DNA of 64,000 nucleotides, taken from the NCBI RefSeq assembly GCF_014207235.1, contig NZ_JACHDA010000003.1:558001-622000 (forward strand), written 5' to 3'. How positions within the stretch are numbered: the stretch's first letter is position 1; each line of letters opens with the position of its first letter. The notes below the pieces were generated by a model, which did not search any database, was not told the DNA's origin, and worked only from the letters and a program-made list of their open reading frames with translations. The DNA is from Sphingopyxis sp. JAI128. Its GTDB lineage: Bacteria > Pseudomonadota > Alphaproteobacteria > Sphingomonadales > Sphingomonadaceae. Of the stretch, positions 1 through 6,384 are shown piece after piece. The position numbers were made by a program, and so were the translations under genes.

Positions 1-490
1 GCCGATTGTTTTGCCAGGCGGCGTCGACCTTTTCGAAATAGCTTGCCATGCGTTCGATCCCATTCTCGGTGAGCCGGACGATCGTGCGGCGGCGGTCGCG
101 TTCGTCGATCGACCGCTGAGCAAGGCCGAGCCGTTCGAGCGCGGTAATCATGCGAAGTCCCGACGATAGGGGGACTGCAGCCCCAGTCGCAAGGTCGCTC
201 GCGCTGAGCGAACGGCCGTGGGTGTTCGCCAGCATCAGGTCGAGCATCATGTCCCACACCGGCCCCGACAGCTCGGCGCTGCCAAAATGGCTGCGACGCA
301 TTCGCCGTATCTGGATACTAAACGACACCTGATCGAGCAACGCCGACTTGGACGATGCGTCGCCCTGCCCCGCCGAGGCGGGGCGTGGCGCGACCTGCGG
401 TACAGCCTCACCGCGGCTGGCGAGCAGGTCGTGGATCTGGTCCACGCGGGATTTCAGTTCGGCAATTTCTTGGTTCGAAAATTGCTGCAT
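1..490 (-). CDS. MarR-like winged-helix protein (3' end cut by window edge)
   Basis: Reading the minus strand from the ATG at 490 gives about 163 codons that stay open to the left edge, so the C-terminus is missing. The first 25 residues are coil-like (QFSNQEIAELKSRVDQIHDL). The body then reads like a winged-helix domain: a helix with FGSAELSGPVWDMMLDLMLA, a recognition-helix region around LSASDLATGAAVPLSSGLRM, and a wing with DERDRRRTIVRLTENG, the MarR-type wing signature. It is the last gene of a four-gene minus-strand run starting with the LuxR-type gene at 1890; the gap to the upstream gene is 28 bases. The ligand and targets are unknown. The fold call is fairly safe; the regulon is not inferable. 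Confidence 0.75.
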   Translation of the reverse strand, partial: MQQFSNQEIAELKSRVDQIHDLLASRGEAVPQVAPRPASAGQGDASSKSALLDQVSFSIQIRRMRRSHFGSAELSGPVWDMMLDLMLANTHGRSLSASDLATGAAVPLSSGLRMITALERLGLAQRSIDERDRRRTIVRLTENGIERMASYFEKVDAAWQNNR

Positions 491-518
491 GTGACGATGC
501 CCCCAAGGGAGCCACGCA

Positions 519-932
519 CTAGGCCGCAATATCCTTCTGACGGCTGGACGATCCCGACGCATAGATGATCAGCAACAAGATCGGATAGGATATATAGACT
601 GAAAGGAGCGAATAGGGCCGCGCCAGAATCTCCGAGAACATATATTTCTGGATATGGCCGAAAATGGCGATAAGCTGCCATCCGGTAATCCAGTACGGCC
701 AGAAACTGTGTGTCTTCAGGGCTATGAACCAGAAGCTCAGCAGGACCAGCAAGTCGATGACGAAGATATTCAGTTCAATATCGGTCCAGGTCGGAAAAGG
801 ATTTACGGCGCTGGTGAGGATCGAGGCGATCAGAGCGGTGTAGGCCGCCCACCGCTCCAGGGGGCCGCCGCGCTTAATCGCGACGGCCACCGTGATGAGC
901 AGTACGAAATAATAGATCGCCACGGACCACAT
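519..932 (-). CDS. Small integral membrane protein of unknown function
   Basis: A 137-residue protein beginning MWSVAIYYFVLLITVAV. Hydrophobicity suggests four transmembrane helices, roughly residues 3-18, 28-42, 55-70 and 105-127, with short charged loops (KRGGPLER, and a KTHSFWPYW segment). No enzyme motif or known transporter signature is recognisable. It sits 24 bases downstream of the 124-residue gene and 28 bases upstream of the MarR-like gene, so it is probably cotranscribed with both regulators. A role as the membrane partner or sensor of this regulatory operon is only a guess from position. Confidence 0.65.
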   Translation of the reverse strand: MWSVAIYYFVLLITVAVAIKRGGPLERWAAYTALIASILTSAVNPFPTWTDIELNIFVIDLLVLLSFWFIALKTHSFWPYWITGWQLIAIFGHIQKYMFSEILARPYSLLSVYISYPILLLIIYASGSSSRQKDIAA

Positions 933-956
933 GTGGCTGTCAACCTTTCCTGACGA

Positions 957-1331
957 TCAAGAAGCCTGCGCGAACGGCAAGGCGGCGACGGCGGCGTCCG
1001 AATGGTCGTTGCTGCCTGCGTCGAGCTTTGCCGCCGGCTTGACGCCCGCACCGAACATCCGCGTACCGAGGCCAACTTCCTTTTGGGTGACGGTCAGCGC
1101 AAGATGCGCGTCGGTGAGAAGCTGGCGGACTTCGCCCGCCGCCGCCAGCGCATGCGCGACCTTTGCCATCGCGTCCTGACCGACGATGGCGGACATATTC
1201 GTCTCGCGGCGGGCAGTCGGCAGCGTCGCAGCGAGCTGGGCGATACGGATCATCGCCTCGTCGATAGCGTCTTCGGCCAGATGAAGGTCGGAGGCGATTT
1301 TTTTTGCCGCAGAAAGTCGTTGATTCAGCAT
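957..1331 (-). CDS. Hypothetical small helical protein
   Basis: A 124-residue protein beginning MLNQRLSAAKKIASDLHLAEDAID. A purine-rich ribosome-binding site (aaggaaaaagaag) lies just before the ATG and supports this start. The first about 80 residues look like amphipathic, Ala-rich helices; the tail (about residues 85-124) is more irregular and ends in AVAALPFAQAS. There is no signal peptide, membrane segment, cysteine motif or recognised domain. A longer overlapping frame (to 1392) has a basic, low-complexity translation and is probably not used. Its place between the tail-anchored LuxR protein and the small membrane protein points to a shared role that I cannot define. Confidence 0.6.
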   Translation of the reverse strand: MLNQRLSAAKKIASDLHLAEDAIDEAMIRIAQLAATLPTARRETNMSAIVGQDAMAKVAHALAAAGEVRQLLTDAHLALTVTQKEVGLGTRMFGAGVKPAAKLDAGSNDHSDAAVAALPFAQAS

Positions 1332-1392
1332 CTTCTTTTTCCTTGAAAAAGAATGCTACCGGTTTCCCCCCCGCAGCATTCGGTTCGAACAT

Positions 1393-1890
1393 TCAGGTCA
1401 TCACACGACCGAGTCCGACAAGGATCGAATAGAGGGCGGAAAAAGCCAAAATCGTCGCAAACGCGATCAGGATCGGCCAGATTATCCTTTCCATCAACCC
1501 ATGCCGGTTGGCCGGCTGGGACGCGGTAGGGAATGGCGAACCGATATCGAAAAGTCGCCGAAACGAACTACGCCCCGGCTCGACATCGTCCGCGGGGGTC
1601 AGGTCGCCTAGGTCGATCAGTTGATATGTCAAAGGCTGATAAGGGGTAACATGTTCGAAGACACCGTTAATTGCCAAAATTCGGGCTGCTTCTATTCTGT
1701 TGGAAACATTGAGTTTTTTTAGAACTCGTCGCACGCGCTCATCCACCGTGTGCGGGGAAACATTCATCAGGCGTGCGATCTGCTTGGAATTTTTGTGCTC
1801 GTAAACATGCCGCAGCGTTTCGATCTGCGCCGCCGACAGCAGGCTCATGTAATTGTCGGGGTCGCCTTGCACGCCGTTGGAATAGAGCAT
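1393..1890 (-). CDS. LuxR-type HTH regulator with C-terminal membrane anchor
   Basis: About 165 residues. A LuxR/GerE helix-turn-helix occupies roughly residues 18-75 (LSAAQIETLRHV, then SKQIARLMNVSPHTVDERV, then RRVLKKLNVSNRIEAARI). There is no N-terminal receiver or autoinducer domain: the HTH starts almost at the N-terminus. After a polar linker (about 80-135) comes one hydrophobic segment near the C-terminus (WPILIAFATILAFSALYSIL), followed by only about six residues. That arrangement predicts a tail-anchored, membrane-tethered DNA-binding protein. A GTG directly precedes the ATG at 1890 and could also be the start; neither has a strong ribosome-binding site. It is the first gene of the leftward operon running to the window edge. 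Confidence 0.75.
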   Translation of the reverse strand: MLYSNGVQGDPDNYMSLLSAAQIETLRHVYEHKNSKQIARLMNVSPHTVDERVRRVLKKLNVSNRIEAARILAINGVFEHVTPYQPLTYQLIDLGDLTPADDVEPGRSSFRRLFDIGSPFPTASQPANRHGLMERIIWPILIAFATILAFSALYSILVGLGRVMT

Positions 1891-2010
1891 CACGAGTCGA
1901 AATCAAGCAGCGGACCTGGTGATTCGCGAACAGGGACCGCCTTCGGAACCTGGAAAAATCTTTGCAGAATAAAGCTGTAGACCATTTTGTGCCGATGCTT
2001 GCCAGTCGGC

Positions 2011-2059
2011 AAAAATTTTTAGGGAGGCGCGTCGATTCGAGGGACACTTAGCTCCCTAA
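2011..2059 (-). terminator. Putative intrinsic terminator after the gntR gene
   Basis: On the minus strand, just after the gntR stop, arms TTAGGGAG (2059-2052) and CTCCCTAA (2026-2019) can pair over a loop of about 25 bases. Three A residues and then five Ts (2015-2011) follow. The long loop and the spacer before the T-run make it moderate evidence only. It would separate the manD-DUF4861-gntR unit from the downstream LuxR-type operon. Confidence 0.4.
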
Positions 2060-2063
2060 GGCT

Positions 2064-2789
2064 TTAGCCGGTGGGCACATCGTCGCCGCTTTCCTTGAGC
2101 GTGCGATAGCGCAGGATTGATTTTTCGATGTGACGGCGCGACGCGCGACGCGCGGCGGCGGGATCACCCGCCTCGATCGCGGCATAGATCGCCTCATGGT
2201 CGCGATTGATCGTGTGCGCGTAGCGCTGGTGCCGGACCGGGTCGTCGCCCTGAAGGTAAAGCCGGCGCGACGGCACGAGCCGCACGCCGAGAAATTGGGT
2301 GAAGCGCAGAAAATAGGGATTGCCCGTCGCACTGGCGATCGCGGCATGAAAAGCCGCATCGGCAGCGACCGACGCATCGACGTCGCGGCTTTCCTCCATC
2401 GCGGCAAGCGTGCGCCGCAATTGGGCAAGGTCGGCCTCGGTCCGCCGCCGTGCCGCAAGGTCGGCCATTTCGGCCTCGAACCCCATGCGCATTTCTAGCA
2501 GCTTCAGCACATCGTCGATTTCGCCGACTTCCTCGGCGGTGACCTGGAAGGCGCGATATTGGGCGCCGTCGGGAACATAGGCACCCGAACCGCGCCGCGA
2601 CACGAGCAGGCCGCGCGCCGCAAGCCGCGAATAGGCCTCTCGCACGACGGTGCGGCTGACGCCGAACGTCTCGGTGATTTCTTTTTCCGTCGGGAAGCGC
2701 GATCCGACGGGCATTTCGCCCGTTTCGATCTGCTCCTCGAAGCGCTGGACCAGATCGCCGGCCAGCGACGCCGCCTTGGTTACCGCCAT
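2064..2789 (-). CDS. GntR-family regulator, FadR/FCD type
   Basis: A 241-residue transcription factor. The N-terminal winged helix (about 8-75) contains MPVGSRFPTEKEITETFGVS followed by RTVVREAYSRLAARGLL and the wing SRRGSGAYV, all typical of GntR proteins. The C-terminal FCD domain (about 90-225) has the expected metal or ligand residues in DAAFHAAIASATGN and NRDHEAIYAAIEAGD, with ASRRHIEKS near the end. It is 14 bases downstream of the DUF4861 gene and is probably the last gene of the manD operon. It most likely responds to a uronate-pathway metabolite and controls this locus. Two copies of a GntR-like palindrome, at 4999-5012 and 6326-6339, are the candidate operators. Confidence 0.9.
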   Translation of the reverse strand: MAVTKAASLAGDLVQRFEEQIETGEMPVGSRFPTEKEITETFGVSRTVVREAYSRLAARGLLVSRRGSGAYVPDGAQYRAFQVTAEEVGEIDDVLKLLEMRMGFEAEMADLAARRRTEADLAQLRRTLAAMEESRDVDASVAADAAFHAAIASATGNPYFLRFTQFLGVRLVPSRRLYLQGDDPVRHQRYAHTINRDHEAIYAAIEAGDPAAARRASRRHIEKSILRYRTLKESGDDVPTG

Positions 2790-2802
2790 GGACTAAGCGT
2801 TA

Positions 2803-3714
2803 TCATCGCGCTGCGACACTGACTAGGGGTCGGAAGTCGGGGCGCTGCGCATCGACATAGCTATTCCAGGCGTCCTGCGTCGCGAAATCGCCGCCAAGCG
2901 CCCATGCTGCGCCGCTATAATAGACAAAAGGACACCCGGGCTGCACGCGAACGAGGATCAGATAATTGTCGGCATCCTCCACAAAGCCCGCAAAAGCGGC
3001 GGGATCTACAATCACCGCCGCCGCCATCCGGCCCTTTTCGCCGTCCGCAGGGCCCCACCAGCTCAACCGCCCGGCCGCGCGATCCTTGCGCACCTCGCCC
3101 AGCCTACCGCCGCCGATCGGGCGTTTCGAGATGCCGATCCCGACAATCAGTTCGGCATCGCTGCTCGACGCGATGGTCGAGCTCATCCGCGTGAAGTTCG
3201 TGCCCGCGGGCAGGGTGAAACGCCGCGTCTCGCGCACCGTGCGCAGTGTGTCGACGGGCCAAGGATCGTAATCGACAGTGAAGTCCGCGACTTCGGCCCC
3301 CGATTGCAGGATGCGGGGGCGGACATAGTTGCGCGAGGTCCAGAGCTTGTTGTCGTACCAGATGCCGAGCCCGCCCGTGCCGCGCCCGGTGCCGACATTA
3401 TAGAAATCGATCCCTTCGCCATGGTCGGCGTGCTGGTCGCCGGTGCGCAGCTGGCGGTCCATGAAAGGCCAGCGCACGCGCTTGCCCCACGCGTCGATCC
3501 CCGACGACGAAGGCGGCTCGGCCTTTTCGAGCGCGCGGCCATAGATGCGATGCGCGGTGCGGTCGTTTTCCCACAGGAGGTCGTCAAAGCGATAGTCGGC
3601 AATCACGACCGCGGCGCGCGCCTTCTGCTCCTCGGCGGTCGCGGGCCGGAGCGGCTCATGCTCCGCCGCCGCCGGGACAGCCAGAAGGGTGAGCGCCAGA
3701 AGGACCGGGCGCAT
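2803..3714 (-). CDS. Exported DUF4861-family protein
   Basis: A 303-residue protein with a clear Sec signal peptide ([19 protein letters not shown]). The ATG at 3714 overlaps the manD stop by one base (TGATG), which supports this start over the in-frame GTG at 3726. The body shows the features I associate with DUF4861: YRFDDLLWENDRTAHRIYG, a WGKRVRWPFMDRQ segment, GIDFYNVGTGRGTGG and a late AWNSYVDAQRPD. DUF4861 proteins are found mainly in pectin, ulvan and other uronate polysaccharide loci beside GH105 and lyase genes; the exact activity is not established to my knowledge. The export signal suggests a periplasmic role on oligouronides. Confidence 0.85.
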   Translation of the reverse strand: MRPVLLALTLLAVPAAAEHEPLRPATAEEQKARAAVVIADYRFDDLLWENDRTAHRIYGRALEKAEPPSSSGIDAWGKRVRWPFMDRQLRTGDQHADHGEGIDFYNVGTGRGTGGLGIWYDNKLWTSRNYVRPRILQSGAEVADFTVDYDPWPVDTLRTVRETRRFTLPAGTNFTRMSSTIASSSDAELIVGIGISKRPIGGGRLGEVRKDRAAGRLSWWGPADGEKGRMAAAVIVDPAAFAGFVEDADNYLILVRVQPGCPFVYYSGAAWALGGDFATQDAWNSYVDAQRPDFRPLVSVAAR

Positions 3715-4925
3715 CACCAGCTCCACATCGTCCCATCCTCGAGCCGGTTCACCGGCAGATAGGCACGGGCATAGGGAAAAGTTTCGGCGAGCGCCTCATC
3801 GACGTCGACCCCGAGCCCCGACGCGTCGCCCGGATGGAGCATGCCGTCGGCGAAGCGCCAGGCGTGCGGGAAGACGGCGTCAGTCTCGGCCGTGTGGCGC
3901 ATATATTCCTGGACCCCGAAATTGGGAATCGAAATGCCGAGGTGCAGCGCCGCCGCCATCGTCACCGGCGACAGGTCGGTCGCGCCGTGGCAACCGGTGC
4001 GGACCTGATAAAGGTCGGCGAGCGATGCGATCTGGCGCATATGGGTGATGCCGCCCGCGTGGAGCACCGTCGCACGGATATAGTCGATCAGGCGATTCTC
4101 GATCAGCGCCTTGCAATCCCAGATCGACGAGAAGATTTCGCCGACCGCGAGCGGCGTGGTCGTATGCTGGCGAATGAGGCGGAACGCGTCCTGATCCTCG
4201 GCCGGGGTCGCATCCTCAATCCAGAAGGGCCGATAGGGTTCAAGGTCTTTGCCAAGCCGCGCCGCCTCGATCGGGGTCAGCCGGTGGTGAACATCATGGA
4301 GCAGGTGCACCTCCCAGCCGAGCGCATCGCGCGCCGCAGCGAAGAGTTCGGGCACGACGCGCATATATTTCGCCGTCGACCAAACATTCTCGGTCGGCAA
4401 ATCATTGTCGGCAGGCTCGTAGAAATAGCGATCCTTGCTGACGCCATAGGTCGATGCCATTCCAGGCACGCCGCATTGCAAGCGGATCGCCTTATACCCC
4501 TGCCCCTGGTAATCGAGCGCCGCCTCGATCGTATCCTCGATCGTCGCGCCATTCGCATGGCCATAGACCATGCAACCTTCGCGCGCCGCGCCGCCAAGCA
4601 GCTGGTACACCGGTAGGCCCGCGATCTTGCCCTTGATGTCCCACAGCGCCATATCGACTGCCGCGATAGCCGCCATCGTCACCGGTCCGCGCCGCCAATA
4701 GGCGCCCTTATAGAGAAACTGCCAGATATCTTCGATCCGGTGCGCGTCGCGCCCGATCAGGCAGGGGACGACATGTTCCGAAAGATAGGCCGCGACCGCA
4801 AGTTCGCGGCCGTTGAGCGTCGCGTCGCCGACGCCGGTCGTCCCGTCGTCGCACTCGATCTTCAGCGTGGTGAAATTGCGGCCCGGCGAGGTCAATATCA
4901 CCCGGGCTGACACGATCTTCGGCAT
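3714..4925 (-). CDS. manD: D-mannonate dehydratase, enolase superfamily
   Basis: A 403-residue cytoplasmic enzyme converting D-mannonate to 2-keto-3-deoxygluconate. It reads as a close homologue of the structurally characterised Novosphingobium ManD (402 residues): [34 protein letters not shown] and [19 protein letters not shown] are nearly identical to what I recall of that protein. Metal ligands expected in the barrel are Asp211 (LLHDVHHR), Glu237 (FWIEDATP) and Glu263 (VGEIF). Arg148, Tyr160 and His213 match the catalytic residues reported for that enzyme. It is the first gene of the leftward unit with DUF4861 and gntR, divergent from the GH105 gene. The specificity call is stronger than usual for this superfamily because the whole active-site pattern is kept. 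Confidence 0.93.
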   Translation of the reverse strand: MPKIVSARVILTSPGRNFTTLKIECDDGTTGVGDATLNGRELAVAAYLSEHVVPCLIGRDAHRIEDIWQFLYKGAYWRRGPVTMAAIAAVDMALWDIKGKIAGLPVYQLLGGAAREGCMVYGHANGATIEDTIEAALDYQGQGYKAIRLQCGVPGMASTYGVSKDRYFYEPADNDLPTENVWSTAKYMRVVPELFAAARDALGWEVHLLHDVHHRLTPIEAARLGKDLEPYRPFWIEDATPAEDQDAFRLIRQHTTTPLAVGEIFSSIWDCKALIENRLIDYIRATVLHAGGITHMRQIASLADLYQVRTGCHGATDLSPVTMAAALHLGISIPNFGVQEYMRHTAETDAVFPHAWRFADGMLHPGDASGLGVDVDEALAETFPYARAYLPVNRLEDGTMWSW

Positions 4926-5052
4926 TCCATCCCCTCATCGCCATTCGGAACAGTTGTGTGACAACCTTATTGACACCAGCTCCAAAAGGAAAGAGGTATG
5001 TCACCGGTGTCAAGGCGAAAAGCCAGGCCTGCTTGAGAGGGAGAGGATAGTC
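4926..5052. promoter_or_regulatory. Divergent promoter region between manD and the GH105 gene
   Basis: This 127-base gap must carry the promoters of both divergent units. A rightward TTGACA (4970-4975) could be a -35 box for the GH105 gene, with a weak AGGTAT at 4993-4998 as -10 (17-base spacing). A TGACACC half-site overlaps the -35 at 4971-4977, and an inverted repeat GTTGTGTGACAAC lies at 4953-4965. A purine-rich ribosome-binding site (gagagggagagg) precedes the GH105 ATG at 5053. Confidence 0.55.
4999..5012. promoter_or_regulatory. Candidate GntR operator, copy 1
   Basis: The 14-base sequence TGTCACCGGTGTCA is palindromic apart from one T/A position per arm and centres on CC|GG. A second copy, TGACACCGGTATCA, lies in front of the TonB receptor at 6326-6339. 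Its position just beyond the predicted -10 of the GH105 promoter would suit repression. FCD-type GntR proteins commonly bind palindromes of this size. The assignment to the local GntR protein is inferred from proximity and from the site occurring twice within the locus. Confidence 0.6.
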
Positions 5053-6231
5053 ATGTCGCTGAGCCTGTTTTCGTTTCTGATGACCGCTCCCGCAGCGATG
5101 GCGCCGCCCGCGCAAGCCGCGATGCCGCAGCCCGCGGCGATCCTCGCCGACACGCGCCGCGTGGCCGAATGGCAGCTCGCGAACCGGACCAATTGGGCGA
5201 CGATGCCCGCGGCGCGCAAGAGCGTGCAGGAGGTGCGCGACTGGCAGCAGGCTACCTTCTGGGTCGCGCTGACCGAGCTCGCGAATCGCGACAGCGCCTA
5301 TGCGAAACCGCTGCTCGACCTCGGCCGCGCCGAGAAGTGGCAGATGGGCGACTTGCCCTTTCACGCCGACGACCAGCTGATCGGGCAGGCGTGGCTATGG
5401 GCGGCGCAGAATGGCGAGGGCGAGGAGGCGGTTTTGCCGATTCGGGCTTATTTCGACAATGTTCTCTCCAAACGCCCGACGATCGGGCTCGAATTCGTTC
5501 CCGTCGCGCCGGGCAAGGGCACGTCGACCTGTACCGATCGGTGGTGCTGGTGCGATGCGCTGTTCATGGCGCCACCGACGATGCTCCGGCTCGCGAAGGC
5601 GACGGGCGACAAACGCTACGCCGACTTCGTGCACGAGGAGTGGAAGGCGACGACCGACTATCTGTTCGACCCGTCCGAGCAGCTCTATTTTCGCGACAGC
5701 CGCTTTTTCGACATGCGCGACGCCAAGGGGCGCAAGCTGTTCTGGAGCCGCGGCAACGGCTGGGTGATGGGCGGCCTCGTGCGCCTATTGCAGGTGCTCG
5801 ACAAGACCGATCCGCAGCGCCACTATTATGAGAAATTGTTCAAGGACATGTCGGCTAAGCTCGTGACGCTGCAAAAGGCCGACGGCTATTGGCCCGCGTC
5901 GTTGCTCGACCAGGATCAAGGCACGCCCCCCGAGTCGAGCGGCACCGCCTTCTTCACCTATGCCTTCGCATGGGGGGTCGACAACGGCCTGCTCGACCGC
6001 GCAACCTATGAGCCAGCCGCGGTGCGCGGCTGGGCCGCACTCGGTCGGGCGGTACAGCCCGACGGTATGCTCGGATGGGTGCAACAGGTGGGCGACCGCC
6101 CCGACAGCGTCTCGGCCAAGGAAACGCAGTTTTACGGCAGCGGCGCCTATCTGCTTGCCGGCACCGCGATGTATGATCTGGCGAAGAAGCGCAGCCCCGA
6201 AGCGGATGCTATCCGGAAATCAGTCCGATGA
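5053..6231 (+). CDS. GH105-family unsaturated uronyl hydrolase
   Basis: A 392-residue (alpha/alpha)6-barrel glycoside hydrolase of the YteR/RhiN (GH105) type, which removes the 4,5-unsaturated uronic acid left at chain ends by polysaccharide lyases. I chose the ATG at 5053 because of the strong ribosome-binding site; the frame stays open upstream to 4813 but would cross the operator. Diagnostic motifs are FHADDQLIGQAWLW (about 103-116), RWCWCDALFMAPPTMLRL (163-180, with the expected catalytic Asp168), RGNGWVMGGLVRLL (233-246) and a late QFYGSGAYLLAG. The N-terminus (FLMTAPAAMAPPAQAAM) may be a weak signal peptide. It stands alone between the divergent operator region and the TonB receptor operon and should act on products of the two lyases. 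Confidence 0.88.
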   Translation: MSLSLFSFLMTAPAAMAPPAQAAMPQPAAILADTRRVAEWQLANRTNWATMPAARKSVQEVRDWQQATFWVALTELANRDSAYAKPLLDLGRAEKWQMGDLPFHADDQLIGQAWLWAAQNGEGEEAVLPIRAYFDNVLSKRPTIGLEFVPVAPGKGTSTCTDRWCWCDALFMAPPTMLRLAKATGDKRYADFVHEEWKATTDYLFDPSEQLYFRDSRFFDMRDAKGRKLFWSRGNGWVMGGLVRLLQVLDKTDPQRHYYEKLFKDMSAKLVTLQKADGYWPASLLDQDQGTPPESSGTAFFTYAFAWGVDNGLLDRATYEPAAVRGWAALGRAVQPDGMLGWVQQVGDRPDSVSAKETQFYGSGAYLLAGTAMYDLAKKRSPEADAIRKSVR

Positions 6232-6269
6232 GCCGGCTCTTTCGACGAAGCCGGGTCCGGGGCGAGCCA

Positions 6270-6297
6270 TTGACTTAGCCGACGAAGTTTATATTAC
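6270..6297 (+). promoter_or_regulatory. Putative promoter of the TonB receptor-lyase operon
   Basis: TTGACT at 6270-6275 and TATTAC at 6292-6297 are 16 bases apart and lie about 90 bases before the receptor start, making a plausible sigma-70-type promoter. The predicted -10 overlaps a long inverted repeat, and a candidate GntR operator lies just downstream. Assigned by eye only. Confidence 0.4.
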
Positions 6298-6314
6298 AAC
6301 TTTGAAGTTGTAAT
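6293..6314. repeat. Perfect palindrome over the receptor promoter
   Basis: ATTACAACTT (6293-6302), a two-base TG spacer and AAGTTGTAAT (6305-6314) form a perfect inverted repeat with 10-base arms. It overlaps the predicted -10 box and is unusually AT-rich for this genome. It differs completely from the GntR-like site 12 bases downstream, so it may be an operator for a second regulator. The tiny spacer argues against an RNA hairpin with a stable loop. Confidence 0.55.
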
Positions 6315-6325
6315 ACATCTTAAAA

Positions 6326-6339
6326 TGACACCGGTATCA
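6326..6339. promoter_or_regulatory. Candidate GntR operator, copy 2
   Basis: TGACACCGGTATCA shares the pattern TGNNACCGGTNNCA with the copy at 4999-5012 and is again a near-perfect palindrome centred on CC|GG. It lies between the predicted receptor promoter and the start codon at 6385, a repressor-like position. Together the two copies would link the GH105 gene, the receptor-lyase operon and probably manD in one regulon. Confidence 0.6.
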
Positions 6340-6384
6340 ATCGGGTCGACATCGCCCAGCAGGGCGGCATGGGAGGGAAAAAAT

